From assembly GCA_964616985.1 (NCBI GenBank), contig CAZTVF010000015.1, forward strand, positions 1 through 61,426: a stretch of DNA of 61,426 nucleotides. Direction: 5' to 3'. The position numbers were made by a program, and so were the translations under genes. Positions 16,681 through 25,265 of the stretch are shown piece by piece. How positions within the stretch are numbered: position 1 is the stretch's first letter; each line of letters begins with the position of its first letter. The DNA is from CAZTVF01 sp964616985. GTDB lineage: Bacteria; Planctomycetota; Phycisphaerae; SM23-33. Under the pieces are notes generated by a model that saw only the letters and a list, made by a program, of their open reading frames with translations, was not told the origin of the DNA and searched no databases.

Positions 16681-18003
16681 ATGGCCAACCGCACGCTGTC
16701 GCTACTGGACGAGTTCCGCAGGAAGATTTGCGAGTCGATCCGCTGGCCGCTGGCCAAGACTCGCCGTGCCCCCCGCTGCGCACTGGCGATGCTGGAGGCG
16801 CGGGTGCTGATGTCGGGGTCGCCCGCAGCGCCGGTCATCGCGGCGCCGCTGGCAGCGGTCCAGGGCGGCGACATCATCGTCGCCGCCGCCACCGCCTCGC
16901 CGGATGCCGCCGGCTATGAATGGCAAGCCTGGCTCAACGGCGACTACGACACGCCGCTGGCGACCCAGAGCGGTGCCATCGCCGATGGCGCCATTCCCGA
17001 CTTCGTGCTGCCTAACGCCCTGGGCGATGGGTACGTCGTGATGAGTCTCGCCGTCACCGACCGCGACGGGGCTCGAAGCGACACCGTCTGGAGCGACAAC
17101 ATCTGGCTGCAGAACGTCTCCCCCACCGTGTCCGTCGCCGGGCCCGCGAGCATGGCCGCCGGGCAAGCGGCCACGTTCTCCGGCACATTCACCGACCCGG
17201 GCATCGCGGGCGAAGACTACACGTATGCGTGGTTCGTCTATGGCCCCGGCTTCGACGGCTACTACGCCGGCGGGCAGGCCACCGCGGGCGCAGCCGGCGA
17301 CCTGGTGTTCACGCCGACGTCGTCGGACCCTTACACCGTCTCGCTGGAAATCTACGACAGCAACGGCGGCTACGGCTACGCCAACGCCACCACCGACAAC
17401 ACCGCCCCCATCGTCACCCTGACGCGCATCGGCCAGGCGGGGCCGCTGGAGGTGGGCAATGTTGTGACGTACGACTGCACCTCGATCGATCATGACGTAC
17501 AGGCGATGACCTTCGAATGGACGGCATCGCGGTTCGACGCCGCGACGCAGCAGTACGTGGTGCAGGAGACGTACACGGCCGGCAGCACATTCCAGTTCAT
17601 CCTGGCGGCCGAGGGCGATTACGTCGTCACCGTGACGACCACCGACGTCGCCGGCGCCTCGGCCACGGCCAGCGCCTCGTTGGTGACGCAGGCGGCCTCG
17701 CCGGTCACGTATGTCAGCGCTGCCACCGCCGGTAACTCCCCGTCGCTCGCCAGCGCCTTGGCGACGGCCGCCGCCAGCGTCACCATCGACTGGGGCGTGT
17801 ATTTCGACCAGGCCGGATGGGAGCTGCTGACATCGTTGGCGGCCGACCCCGCGGGGGCCAACGACATGGCGGCCGGCGGGGCGACGTTGTCGCTCCTGCC
17901 TTCGGAGTACCTGGAGACTGTGCTCGCCGACGCCCCCGTCGCCCCGGCGGCGCAGATTGATGACTTGGGAATCTACTCGCTGGAACTTGATCTGACGGCC
18001 TGA
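16681..18003 (+). CDS. LEPR-XLL-type surface protein with PKD/Ig-like repeats
   Basis: A 440-residue exported or surface protein. The N-terminus contains LEARVLMSG around residue 39, a variant of the LEPR-XLL motif that marks many planctomycete surface proteins. Beta-rich Ig/PKD-like units follow, for example PTVSVAGPASMAAGQAATFS with GEDYTYAWFVYGP, and APIVTLTRIG with MTFEWTASRF. The protein is Ala/Thr/Asp-rich and almost Cys-free. It is probably cell-surface or extracellular-matrix material; no catalytic domain is seen. AAAGGAG lies 7 nt before the ATG. The AT-rich stretch at about 16480-16540 is the likely promoter region. A terminator follows at 18027. Confidence 0.8.
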   Translation: MANRTLSLLDEFRRKICESIRWPLAKTRRAPRCALAMLEARVLMSGSPAAPVIAAPLAAVQGGDIIVAAATASPDAAGYEWQAWLNGDYDTPLATQSGAIADGAIPDFVLPNALGDGYVVMSLAVTDRDGARSDTVWSDNIWLQNVSPTVSVAGPASMAAGQAATFSGTFTDPGIAGEDYTYAWFVYGPGFDGYYAGGQATAGAAGDLVFTPTSSDPYTVSLEIYDSNGGYGYANATTDNTAPIVTLTRIGQAGPLEVGNVVTYDCTSIDHDVQAMTFEWTASRFDAATQQYVVQETYTAGSTFQFILAAEGDYVVTVTTTDVAGASATASASLVTQAASPVTYVSAATAGNSPSLASALATAAASVTIDWGVYFDQAGWELLTSLAADPAGANDMAAGGATLSLLPSEYLETVLADAPVAPAAQIDDLGIYSLELDLTA

Positions 18004-18026
18004 TGCCGTCCAGGAGCGGAGATCAC

Positions 18027-18064
18027 GCAGGCCCTGCCGCCATTGTGCAGGGCCTGCTGCTTTT
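18027..18064 (+). terminator. Rho-independent terminator
   Basis: A perfect 10-bp stem, GCAGGCCCTG/CAGGGCCTGC, with an 11-nt loop is followed by TGCTTTTAT. It lies between the convergent LEPR-XLL and URO-D genes and mainly serves the plus strand. Confidence 0.8.
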
Positions 18065-18094
18065 ATGTTTGCCGAATGCGGCGGTGACCGGCGC

Positions 18095-19162
18095 TTACGA
18101 CCTCTTGCCGTATTGCCACGCCTCGTCGTAGAGGGCGACGATGTTCTCCACCGGCGTGTTGGCCTGGATGTTGTGGCAGGGCGCGAGGATGTAGCCCGTG
18201 CCGTCGGAGGCGAGGACGTCGATGTTGCGGCGGACCTCGGCCCGGACGTCGGCGGCCGTGGCGAACGGCAGCGTGTACTGGTTGTCCACGCCGCCGTGGA
18301 AGCAGAGCTTTTGGCCGAAGTCGGCCTTGAGGCCCTCGATGGCCATGCCCGGGCAGCGCCATTGAATCGGGTTGAGGATGTCGATGCCGATGTCGATCAG
18401 GTGCGGGATGAAAGGCCGGATCGCCCCGTCGTCGTGGTGAAGCGTCTTGACGCCAAAGCCGTGGGCGAGGTCCACGAAGCGTTTCATGTGCGGGCGGTAG
18501 AACTCGTTGAAGACCTCCAGGCTGATGATCGGCCCGTGCTGCGAGCCGTAGTCGTCCGTCACCTGCGTGAGGTCGATCAGGCCCTCGCAGGCCTGGAACA
18601 TCCGCTTGTGGTGCTCGAAGAAGAAGTCCGACAGGCGGCCCAGCAGGTGGTGCGTGAAGTCGGGCTCCAGCAGCGGGTCCATCAGCGAGGTCTCCAGCCC
18701 GCGGAGCAAATTATGATGGTAAAAGATCGCCATGTACCCGCACGCGACGGCGTGGGTGGCGTGGCGGGTGGCGGCGGCCGCCTTCATCTGTGAGTAATCG
18801 AACCAGTCCGCCTGCGGCCAGGCGTAGGCTTCGAGGTCATCGAGGGTCGTCGCGGCCGCCAGCGGGTTGAAGCACACCTCATCATAATGGCCGCTGCCAT
18901 AGCCGATCTTGCCGCGGCGGATGCCCCAGAAGTCGACCGTCTGGTCCTGCGGCGCGGGCGGCTGGGCGGGCCCGATGTAGGCCGCGCCCGTGCCGGCAAA
19001 GCCGTCGATGTGCAGCATCTCGAAGAAGTTGGTCCCCTCGCCGAAGTGGGCCTTGAGCTTCGCCCACACTTCCGCCGTCGCCCAGATATCGGTCGGGACG
19101 CGGTCCACGGGCTGGTGGTTGATCGCGGCGAGCATTCGTTCACGAGCGGTCATCGATTGCAT
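18095..19162 (-). CDS. Uroporphyrinogen decarboxylase (URO-D) superfamily protein
   Basis: A 355-residue TIM-barrel protein of the URO-D/MtaA superfamily, whose members include true heme decarboxylases and corrinoid methyltransferases. The opening MTARERMLAAINHQPVDRVP is the family hallmark. The C-terminus contains LCFHGGVDNQYTLPF and APCHNIQANTPVENI, the methyltransferase-like version with His and Cys that could bind zinc. No heme genes are nearby, so a methyl-transfer or catabolic role is more likely than heme synthesis. A second, more divergent member is at 51308. GAGG precedes the start. Confidence 0.85.
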   Translation of the reverse strand: MQSMTARERMLAAINHQPVDRVPTDIWATAEVWAKLKAHFGEGTNFFEMLHIDGFAGTGAAYIGPAQPPAPQDQTVDFWGIRRGKIGYGSGHYDEVCFNPLAAATTLDDLEAYAWPQADWFDYSQMKAAAATRHATHAVACGYMAIFYHHNLLRGLETSLMDPLLEPDFTHHLLGRLSDFFFEHHKRMFQACEGLIDLTQVTDDYGSQHGPIISLEVFNEFYRPHMKRFVDLAHGFGVKTLHHDDGAIRPFIPHLIDIGIDILNPIQWRCPGMAIEGLKADFGQKLCFHGGVDNQYTLPFATAADVRAEVRRNIDVLASDGTGYILAPCHNIQANTPVENIVALYDEAWQYGKRS

Positions 19163-19197
19163 GGTGCCTCACTGATGCAGGGGTGTCTCGCCTGCGA

Positions 19198-19872
19198 TTA
19201 CTTCGCAACGTCCGTCGCCTGGGCCCGGTGCCCGATCTTGTTCTCCGTGCCGGCCAGCAGGCGTTTGATGTTGCCGCGGTGGCGGAGGATGATCAGGGCG
19301 GCCATGGCGATGGAGAACAGGACGAGCGGCCAGAGCTCCATCGCGCGGCCGAGGTTGAACAGGATGATCAGCGGCGGGAAGATGGCCGCGGCAACGATGC
19401 TGCCCAGCGACACGTATCGGCTGGTGAGGGTGACGGCGATCCAGATGGCGAACGCGACCAGCCCGGCCCACGTGAGGTAGGGGAAGATGCCCAGCACCAC
19501 GCCCAGGGCGGTGGCGACGCCCTTGCCGCCGCGGAACCGCAGCCAGAACGTGAACACGTGGCCGAGGATGGCGCCGCAGCCGGCGCCCAGCCAGGCGGCC
19601 TGGTGCAGAGCGTTGGGCACGCCCTTGTCGGCGAGCATCAGGCCCACGGCCAGCGTGGGGGCCAGGCCCTTGCCCATGTCCAGGAAGAAGCACGTGTAGC
19701 CCCACTTCTTGCCCAGCACGCGGCCGACGTTGGTGGCCCCCACGTTGCCGCTGCCGGCGGTGCGAAGGTCCACGCCATGGGCCCGGCCGATGATCATGCC
19801 GAACGGGATCGAGCCGATCACGTACCCGATCAGCGGCAGGACCACCAACAAGATGTATGGATTATCAAACAT
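19198..19872 (-). CDS. plsY: Acyl-phosphate:glycerol-3-phosphate acyltransferase PlsY
   Basis: An integral membrane acyltransferase that makes lysophosphatidic acid from acyl-phosphate and glycerol 3-phosphate, the first step of phospholipid synthesis. It is 224 residues long with five to seven membrane segments. Conserved loops are visible: GSIPFGMIIGR, the motif TAGSGNVGATNVGRVLG, and FRGGKGVATALG. PlsX is not nearby. It lies 35 bp downstream of the URO-D gene in map order on the same strand; the link to the glycosyltransferase gene upstream is interrupted by a hairpin at 19962. The family assignment is secure. Confidence 0.95.
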   Translation of the reverse strand: MFDNPYILLVVLPLIGYVIGSIPFGMIIGRAHGVDLRTAGSGNVGATNVGRVLGKKWGYTCFFLDMGKGLAPTLAVGLMLADKGVPNALHQAAWLGAGCGAILGHVFTFWLRFRGGKGVATALGVVLGIFPYLTWAGLVAFAIWIAVTLTSRYVSLGSIVAAAIFPPLIILFNLGRAMELWPLVLFSIAMAALIILRHRGNIKRLLAGTENKIGHRAQATDVAK

Positions 19873-19961
19873 TCACTCTCTCGCTCTCCGGTGCCACCCC
19901 CAAACTCGTTTGGGGGTGCGAACAGTCACCAGCCTCACGCGCAGCCGCATCTCTCGATGAC

Positions 19962-19989
19962 GGGTGGCGGCCTGGGAAGGCCGCCACCC
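19962..19989. repeat. GGGTGGCGGCC hairpin
   Basis: A 12-bp stem, GGGTGGCGGCCT/AGGCCGCCACCC, with a GGGA loop. It lies between the WaaG-like glycosyltransferase gene and plsY. It is the same family as at 13475 and 31084. It has no T-run, so it is probably a REP-type element rather than a terminator. Confidence 0.75.
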
Positions 19990-20019
19990 AGCAACTCAGG
20001 TTGGACGGAGCACCAGCCT

Positions 20020-21174
20020 TCAGCGGATTGTCTGCGCCTGCGGGTAGACTTCAAGCAGTTCCTGGACGTGGCGATCGATGCCCATGTGCTCCGCGGTCTG
20101 GAGGCAGGCAAGGGAGCGGGCCTTGCGTCGGTTGGCGTCGCCGAGTTCCGCCATCGCAGCCACGACGGCCTTGGCGTCGGTGGGCGAGGGCACGACGATG
20201 CCGCCACCCTTGGCCAACGCCTCGGCCGCCCCGTTGAACACGGTCGTGATCGAGGGCACGCCGCACCGCGTCGCCTCCAGCACCACGCGGCTGCACGGGT
20301 CGTACCAGCTCAGCAGCACCACCGCGTCGGCGGCCGAGTACCAGGGGAAGACATCGGCGGCCGGCGGGAGGATGAGGATCTTGCCGCCGATCTCGCGCAT
20401 TGCCGCAAGCCGCTGGTAGCCCTCAACGGCGGAGCGGCCGATGATGACCAGCCGGGCGTCGCCCTTTCGCGCGGACGAGTGGAACCAGCGGGCGAAGAAA
20501 CGGATCGTCTCGGCCACGCCCTTGAGCTCGAAGTTCGTCGCGACGGTCAGGAAGAGCGTGTCGTTCTCGGACAGATCCAGCTTGGCCCGAAGCTCGCGGC
20601 GCGACTTGGCCCGCTGCTCGTCATCCGCGGCGGGAATGTCGACGGCGTTGTAGACGACGCGGACATTCTCGCTGCGGCCATAGTGGCGGCGGACCTCCTG
20701 GGCAACCATTTCGCTGACGGGCAGGAAGAGGACGCCCTTGTCGGCGGCGAGTTTGCGTTCCCAGATGCCCTGCTGGGCGCGGGGGTAGTTGAAGGGCTCG
20801 AAGATCGCCTTGCGGACCCCGCCCAGCCACTTCCACCGGCGGCAACTGCCTTCGATCTGGCCGGGGATCGTGCCGCTGCGCAGCTGGTAGACGTTGGCGC
20901 AGGGCAGCGGGCTCATGGCGTGGACGATGTCGAACCTGCCCTCGCGCACGACGCGCGCGACCTCGTCCGCGAACCGCCGCATGCGCCGCACTTTGGTGGC
21001 GCCCTCGCTGCCGAGCTGGATGACCTTCACGCCCTCATGCGTCCACGACGCCCGCTGGCAGATGACCGTGACATCCTGGCCGCGAGCGGCCAGGCCCGCC
21101 GCGATCTGACCCGTCGACGTCTCGCGCCCGCCGCGGTGGGTGTCCATCCGTTCGATGACCAATGCGATCTTCAT
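20020..21174 (-). CDS. Glycosyltransferase family 4 (WaaG-like LPS core transferase)
   Basis: A 384-residue GT-B fold transferase. The N-terminal IALVIERMDTHRGGRETSTG matches the Gly-rich donor-side opening of WaaG-type LPS core glucosyltransferases. The C-terminal half has the GT4 signature region VLLSWYDPCSRVVLEATRCG followed by PSITTVFNGAAE. It should add a hexose to the LPS inner core at the cytoplasmic face of the membrane. It is on the same strand and downstream of the sugar kinase and heptosyltransferase genes, consistent with a core-assembly cluster. AAAGGA precedes the ATG. Confidence 0.85.
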   Translation of the reverse strand: MKIALVIERMDTHRGGRETSTGQIAAGLAARGQDVTVICQRASWTHEGVKVIQLGSEGATKVRRMRRFADEVARVVREGRFDIVHAMSPLPCANVYQLRSGTIPGQIEGSCRRWKWLGGVRKAIFEPFNYPRAQQGIWERKLAADKGVLFLPVSEMVAQEVRRHYGRSENVRVVYNAVDIPAADDEQRAKSRRELRAKLDLSENDTLFLTVATNFELKGVAETIRFFARWFHSSARKGDARLVIIGRSAVEGYQRLAAMREIGGKILILPPAADVFPWYSAADAVVLLSWYDPCSRVVLEATRCGVPSITTVFNGAAEALAKGGGIVVPSPTDAKAVVAAMAELGDANRRKARSLACLQTAEHMGIDRHVQELLEVYPQAQTIR

Positions 21175-21221
21175 ATCATTCCTTTGCCGCTGACCGACAT
21201 GCCAACGGGAACCACCACGCC

Positions 21222-21259
21222 GGGTGCCATGCTTTTAGGCCCGAAGGGCCAAAAGCATG
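21222..21259. repeat. GGGTGCCATGC hairpin element
   Basis: A single unit: GGGTGCCATGC, then TTTTAGGCCCGAAGGGCC and AAAAGCATG, forming a hairpin. It sits in the 138-bp gap between the LPS kinase and WaaG-like genes and belongs to the family described at 7703. Confidence 0.75.
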
Positions 21260-21312
21260 TTTACACAATCTCTTTGACCGGGATCTCATTCAACGGGTTG
21301 CGCCAACCTGCA

Positions 21313-22098
21313 TCATTCCGCCGATCGTTTCGCCGCTTTCCGCCGCATGCGGGCCACCTTGGCGTCGATGGCCTTGTGCCAGCGCGGCGCGTCGGCGGCA
21401 CGGGGGCCGAGGTACTCGCGGAGCACCGCGTCCCAGTGCTGCGAGGCCCACGTCTCCGGCAGCGAATACCGCAGCTGGGCCAGGTCCTTCACCCGCCAGC
21501 GGAACCGCCGCCATCGCGGGCGAAACGCGCGGGCAAGGTCGATCAGGCCCAGCGAAAGCCTGCCGCCTCGCGCGTCGACAAAAACGTGCGACGTGTACAG
21601 GTCGCGGTGCACGTAGCCCGCCCCATGCAGGCGAGACACCAGGCCGGCGAGCTCGCCGACGAAATCCGCGGCCGCCGCGCCTTCGGAGAGCCTGGCCCAG
21701 AAGGCGATGTCGCACCGTTCCAGCGCCTCGCCCGCCACGGCCGACATCACGAGGTAGCTTCGCCGCCGGCCACAGCAGGCGGGTTCCTGCCCCGCCGCCA
21801 GCACTTCGATCTCGGTCGCGCCCGCCTGGCGGGCGGCGAGAATGTTGTCATGCTCGATCATCGCGGCGCCGCGGAAGCGGCCATGCGTCCACAGTGCCCG
21901 CAGCATTTGCCCCGCGCCGCAGCGGCCGTAGCGCTTGAGGAACAGCACGTGGGCTCGCCCATCGTGGTCGCGCAGTTCCAGCCTCGTGCGGCGGCGCTCG
22001 CCGAGGTTGGGCTTGTCGAGGTCCACGCCGTCGCAGGCAAAGGCCCCGGCGACGCTGTCGAGCCCTTCCTGGCGCATGAGGTCGCGAAGGTCACTCAT
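21313..22098 (-). CDS. LPS core sugar kinase (Kdo/WaaP-type)
   Basis: A 261-residue protein of the lipopolysaccharide kinase family, which phosphorylates Kdo or heptose of the inner core. The kinase-like catalytic loop reads YVHRDLYTSHVFVD and the metal-binding Asp is in GLIDLARAF. The upstream Lys in VLFLKRYGR is the likely ATP-binding lysine. The start at 22098 is set by an ATGA overlap with the stop of the heptosyltransferase gene, so the two are translationally coupled. The longer open frame upstream is a shadow of that gene. Confidence 0.82.
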   Translation of the reverse strand: MSDLRDLMRQEGLDSVAGAFACDGVDLDKPNLGERRRTRLELRDHDGRAHVLFLKRYGRCGAGQMLRALWTHGRFRGAAMIEHDNILAARQAGATEIEVLAAGQEPACCGRRRSYLVMSAVAGEALERCDIAFWARLSEGAAAADFVGELAGLVSRLHGAGYVHRDLYTSHVFVDARGGRLSLGLIDLARAFRPRWRRFRWRVKDLAQLRYSLPETWASQHWDAVLREYLGPRAADAPRWHKAIDAKVARMRRKAAKRSAE

Positions 22099-23171
22099 CG
22101 GGCCGCTCCCCCCGGCAGGTCGAGCAGTTCGCCCGCCGCCGCCAGAACCATCTCGGGCGTGATCGCCGTCATGCACTGGTGATACGTGGAACCGGCGGGC
22201 TGGCGGCATAGTTTGTCCTGGCATGGCGAGCACGGCACGGGCACGCGGACGATCCGCTCGCGCGGAAAATTCAGCGTGGTCCATCGGGGGTCCGTGCTGC
22301 CGAACAGCGTGACCACCGCGACGTTCAATGCCGCCGCGATGTGTCGGGCGCCCGTGTCGTTGGTGATCATCAGCGAGCATCGCTGCACCAGCCCCTTGAG
22401 CAGCCCCAGCGTGTTGTCCCGGTCGGCGAAGTTGATCAGCGGGCGATGCTCCATCGCGTCGCCCACCTTCGCCGCCAGCGGCCGCTCTGCAGGGGCCGCG
22501 TTGATGATGATCTGCGCCCGTCGCGTCTTGATCAGCTTGTCGGCCACCGCCGCGTAACCCGCCGGCGACCAGAGCTTGCTGGACCCGAAGGCCGCGCCGG
22601 GGTTGAGCATGACCAGAGGCCGCGAGGCGTCGGCCCCGGCGGCGAGAAGTTCCTTGGCGGCCAGCGCCTCGTCGGCGGGCGTCACGGGCAGGGCCATGCG
22701 GCGGTCGGAGGCGTCGGCGCCCAGCAGGCCGGCCAGTCCGAGGTAATAGTCAATCATCGGTATCGGCGCGATCTGGCCGAAGAGGTCTCGCTTGGGCAGC
22801 AGCTTGTGCCGCAGGAGGAACCCCCTGCCATCGCGGGCGTAACCCGTGAGCGCCCCGGCCCCGCCCAGCCAGGCCACGGCCGCGGTGCGAAGGCTGTTGG
22901 GCATGAGCACGGCCAGGTCGAAATGCTCGCGCCGCAGGCGCGTCGCCAGGCCCAGCATTCCGGCCAGCGGGCTCTTGCCGGTGGACTCGTCGCCCATCAT
23001 CGCGTCGGCCCATTGGCAGCCGCCGAGCACGGCCAGGGCGGCCGGGCGGCCGACGTAGGTGATGTGGGCCGAGGCGAAATGCCCCCGCAGCGCGCGAAGC
23101 GCGGGCGTGGCCATCACCACGTCGCCGACCCAGTTGGGCAGCCAGACCATGAGTTTTCGCACGTCGGACAT
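22095..23171 (-). CDS. ADP-heptose:LPS heptosyltransferase (WaaF-like)
   Basis: A GT9 heptosyltransferase of about 358 residues. Landmarks are MVWLPNWVGDVVMATPALRA at the N-terminus, VMLNPGAAFGSSKLWSP mid-protein and ITNDTGARHIAAALNVAVV near the C-terminus. It should add L-glycero-D-manno-heptose to the LPS inner core. The start at 23171 is chosen because TACAAT (reverse strand of 23179-23184) lies 7 nt upstream and no Shine-Dalgarno exists; an ATG at 23180 overlaps that hexamer. It overlaps the LPS kinase gene by four bases. Confidence 0.88.
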   Translation of the reverse strand: MSDVRKLMVWLPNWVGDVVMATPALRALRGHFASAHITYVGRPAALAVLGGCQWADAMMGDESTGKSPLAGMLGLATRLRREHFDLAVLMPNSLRTAAVAWLGGAGALTGYARDGRGFLLRHKLLPKRDLFGQIAPIPMIDYYLGLAGLLGADASDRRMALPVTPADEALAAKELLAAGADASRPLVMLNPGAAFGSSKLWSPAGYAAVADKLIKTRRAQIIINAAPAERPLAAKVGDAMEHRPLINFADRDNTLGLLKGLVQRCSLMITNDTGARHIAAALNVAVVTLFGSTDPRWTTLNFPRERIVRVPVPCSPCQDKLCRQPAGSTYHQCMTAITPEMVLAAAGELLDLPGGAAR

Positions 23172-23273
23172 TGGGGGCATTGTAACGGGAAAGGCAGCCA
23201 AATAGCACTTGGCGTTGAATCCGCGACGGGAATTTCCGGAACGCCGCACCCACAGGCGGCGGCCCCTCTGCGA

Positions 23274-24089
23274 CTACTTCACCGCGCTGGCGTCCAGGGT
23301 GTCCCACGACACGTGCTTGATGACCTTGACGTCGTCCATGGGGGCAAGGGCGATGACGTCGATGCCGGCATCGGCGTATAGCTTGGCCGTGGCGCTGGAA
23401 TTCGTCACGCCCGCCTTGAGCCGGCCGAAGAGCTTCTTCAGCGTGGGCAGTTGGCTGACCATGCGGTTCTCAAAGACGATGCGGGACATCTTGATCGCCC
23501 CCGAGCCCGTGCGCACGATGTGATAGCTCTCGCGTTGCCACGTCAGCACCGGCCCGTCGGGGAAGTTCTCCTGCCGCAGGCCCTGGTGGGCGTGGATGTG
23601 TTCCTTCACGGGCTTTTGCGTGACATAGATAATGGCCGCCTCGGCGGCGACACGCTGCAAGGCATCGCGGGCCGTCGCCGCCGCCGGCGTGCCCAGGGGC
23701 GGCAGGCTCTCGAGGTCCACCACCACGACCGGGCGGTTGGCGTCGATCGCATAGCACGAGACCTCCGCGCCGATCTCGTCGCCTTCCTTGTCCATGTGAT
23801 CGACCGTCATCTTGTAGCAGCCGGGCTTGTCGGGCACGGGCACCGTCGTGCCTGCGTAGCCGTTCTCGTCGGTGTACGCGCCGCGCTCGGGGCCGCCGGC
23901 CACGCGGAATCGCAGCGCCGCCCCCTCCACCGGCAGGGCGACGCGGTAGACCTCGGCCCGCTGGAGGCGCACGACGGCCGCGGCATCGCCGCCGGCCGGC
24001 GCCACCTGGTCGGGCACTGTCAGAATGTAGTTGCCGCCGCAGCCGCCACAGAGCACCGCAACGACGATCGCACACAGCAAACGAGGCAT
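23274..24089 (-). CDS. Exported protein with degenerate lipin/LNS2-like HAD domain
   Basis: A 271-residue exported protein. The N-terminal hydrophobic segment LLCAIVVAVLCGGCGG may be a lipoprotein signal, though the lipobox is not ideal. A beta-rich part follows (VAPAGGDAAAVVRLQRAEVY), then a segment resembling the LNS2/lipin HAD fold: VVVVDLESLPPLG, AAIIYVTQKP and FPDGPVLTW. The HAD nucleophile motif is degenerate: DLES replaces DxDxT. It is therefore probably not an active phosphatase. GGGAG lies 8 nt before the ATG at 24089. The match is from pattern only and needs profile confirmation. Confidence 0.55.
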   Translation of the reverse strand: MPRLLCAIVVAVLCGGCGGNYILTVPDQVAPAGGDAAAVVRLQRAEVYRVALPVEGAALRFRVAGGPERGAYTDENGYAGTTVPVPDKPGCYKMTVDHMDKEGDEIGAEVSCYAIDANRPVVVVDLESLPPLGTPAAATARDALQRVAAEAAIIYVTQKPVKEHIHAHQGLRQENFPDGPVLTWQRESYHIVRTGSGAIKMSRIVFENRMVSQLPTLKKLFGRLKAGVTNSSATAKLYADAGIDVIALAPMDDVKVIKHVSWDTLDASAVK

Positions 24090-24204
24090 AGCGTTTTCTC
24101 CCACGATGATTAGAGCCGCCGCCCGATGCCTTTGTCAACGGCGACTCCCCTTCCGCCCCGCCCGTCGATCCCGTATAGTAGAGGAGGCAACGGAAGGAGC
24201 CACC

Positions 24205-24993
24205 ATGAACGACATGGCCGAGTTCACCACGCAGGATCCGTGGCGCGTCTTTCGCATCATGAGCGAGTTCGTCGAGGGGTTCGAGGCGATGAGCACGGTA
24301 GGCACGGCCGTGAGCATCTTCGGCTCGGCCCGCACGCCGCGCAGCCACAAGGACTACGAGATGGCCCGCCGCCTGGGGCGAATGCTGGCGGAGCTGAAAT
24401 ACGGCATCATCACCGGCGGCGGCCCGGGCATCATGGAGGCGGCCAACCGCGGCGCCCGCGAGGCCGGCGGCGTCTCGGTGGGGCTCAACATCATGCTGCC
24501 GCAGGAGCAGATGGCCAACCCGTTCATCACGCGGCGGCTGGACTTCCGCTACTTCTTCGTGCGGCTGGTGATGTTCGTCAAGTACGCCTGCTCGTTCGTG
24601 TGCTTCCCCGGGGGCTTCGGCACGCTGCACGAATTCTACAACGCCATGACGCTCATCCAGACGGGCAAGACGCTCAAGTTCCCCGTCATCCTCATGGGCC
24701 GCCACTATTGGAAGGGCCTGGTACAGTGGATGCGAAAGGCGACCCTCGAGGGCGACTATCGCATGATCTCGCCCGAGGACATGGACCTGTTCCACATCAC
24801 CGACAACCTCTATGAGGCCGTCGAGATCATCCAGGCCGCCCGCGAGGGCGAGGCCCACCGCGCCGCCGCCTTGCCCGCCGCCACCGTCCACAGCCCCACC
24901 GGCGAAGGCACCATCACCGGCAAGCCCTCCCGCGTCTACCACCGCACGGCCGACTACCCCGTCAAACGCCCCGCCCCGCGACGGAAGAAATAG
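24205..24993 (+). CDS. LOG family protein (TIGR00730, nucleoside-5'-monophosphate phosphoribohydrolase-like)
   Basis: A 262-residue member of the LOG/lysine-decarboxylase-like family. The diagnostic motifs are GGGPGIMEAANRGA and FPGGFGTLHEFYNAMT, with the catalytic Glu at about residue 143. Characterised members release cytokinin bases or cleave purine nucleoside monophosphates. The size is near that of the longer bacterial group, with an extra basic C-terminal tail (RTADYPVKRPAPRRKK). GAAGGAG precedes the ATG by 5 nt, and TATAGT near 24174 may be the -10. The gene stands alone. Confidence 0.9.
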   Translation: MNDMAEFTTQDPWRVFRIMSEFVEGFEAMSTVGTAVSIFGSARTPRSHKDYEMARRLGRMLAELKYGIITGGGPGIMEAANRGAREAGGVSVGLNIMLPQEQMANPFITRRLDFRYFFVRLVMFVKYACSFVCFPGGFGTLHEFYNAMTLIQTGKTLKFPVILMGRHYWKGLVQWMRKATLEGDYRMISPEDMDLFHITDNLYEAVEIIQAAREGEAHRAAALPAATVHSPTGEGTITGKPSRVYHRTADYPVKRPAPRRKK

Positions 24994-25006
24994 AACGCCC
25001 CACGCT

Positions 25007-25060
25007 GGGTGCCATGCTTCGCATTGGGTGCCATGCTTCTGCGCCGTTTGCAGAAGCATG
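25007..25060. repeat. GGGTGCCATGC hairpin elements (one full, one partial)
   Basis: A partial unit, GGGTGCCATGCTTCGCAT, starts at 25007. A full unit at 25026-25060 reads GGGTGCCATGCTTCTG, CGCCGTTTG and CAGAAGCATG and forms a hairpin. The rest of the 24994-25265 gap shows no gene. A -10-like TAGAAT at 25253-25258 serves the next gene. Confidence 0.75.
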
Positions 25061-25265
25061 TGCGTCTCGGCAGCGACCAACACTGCCCATATACACATGC
25101 CTATGACAGGTCCCCGAGACCACAACAGCGCTGAAAGGCGAGCGATAGCCGGCCCGTTGGATTCCCCCATGCTTGCGTGTGCAACCCACAGACACACGCG
25201 GCGCGTGCTCCCACGCCATCACCGGCCACTGGCTACCGCGTGGCGGGTGCTGTAGAATCCTGCCC

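Noticed and set aside
18095..19162. True heme-pathway HemE
   Set aside because: The C-terminal Cys/His pattern and lack of heme neighbours fit MtaA-like members better.
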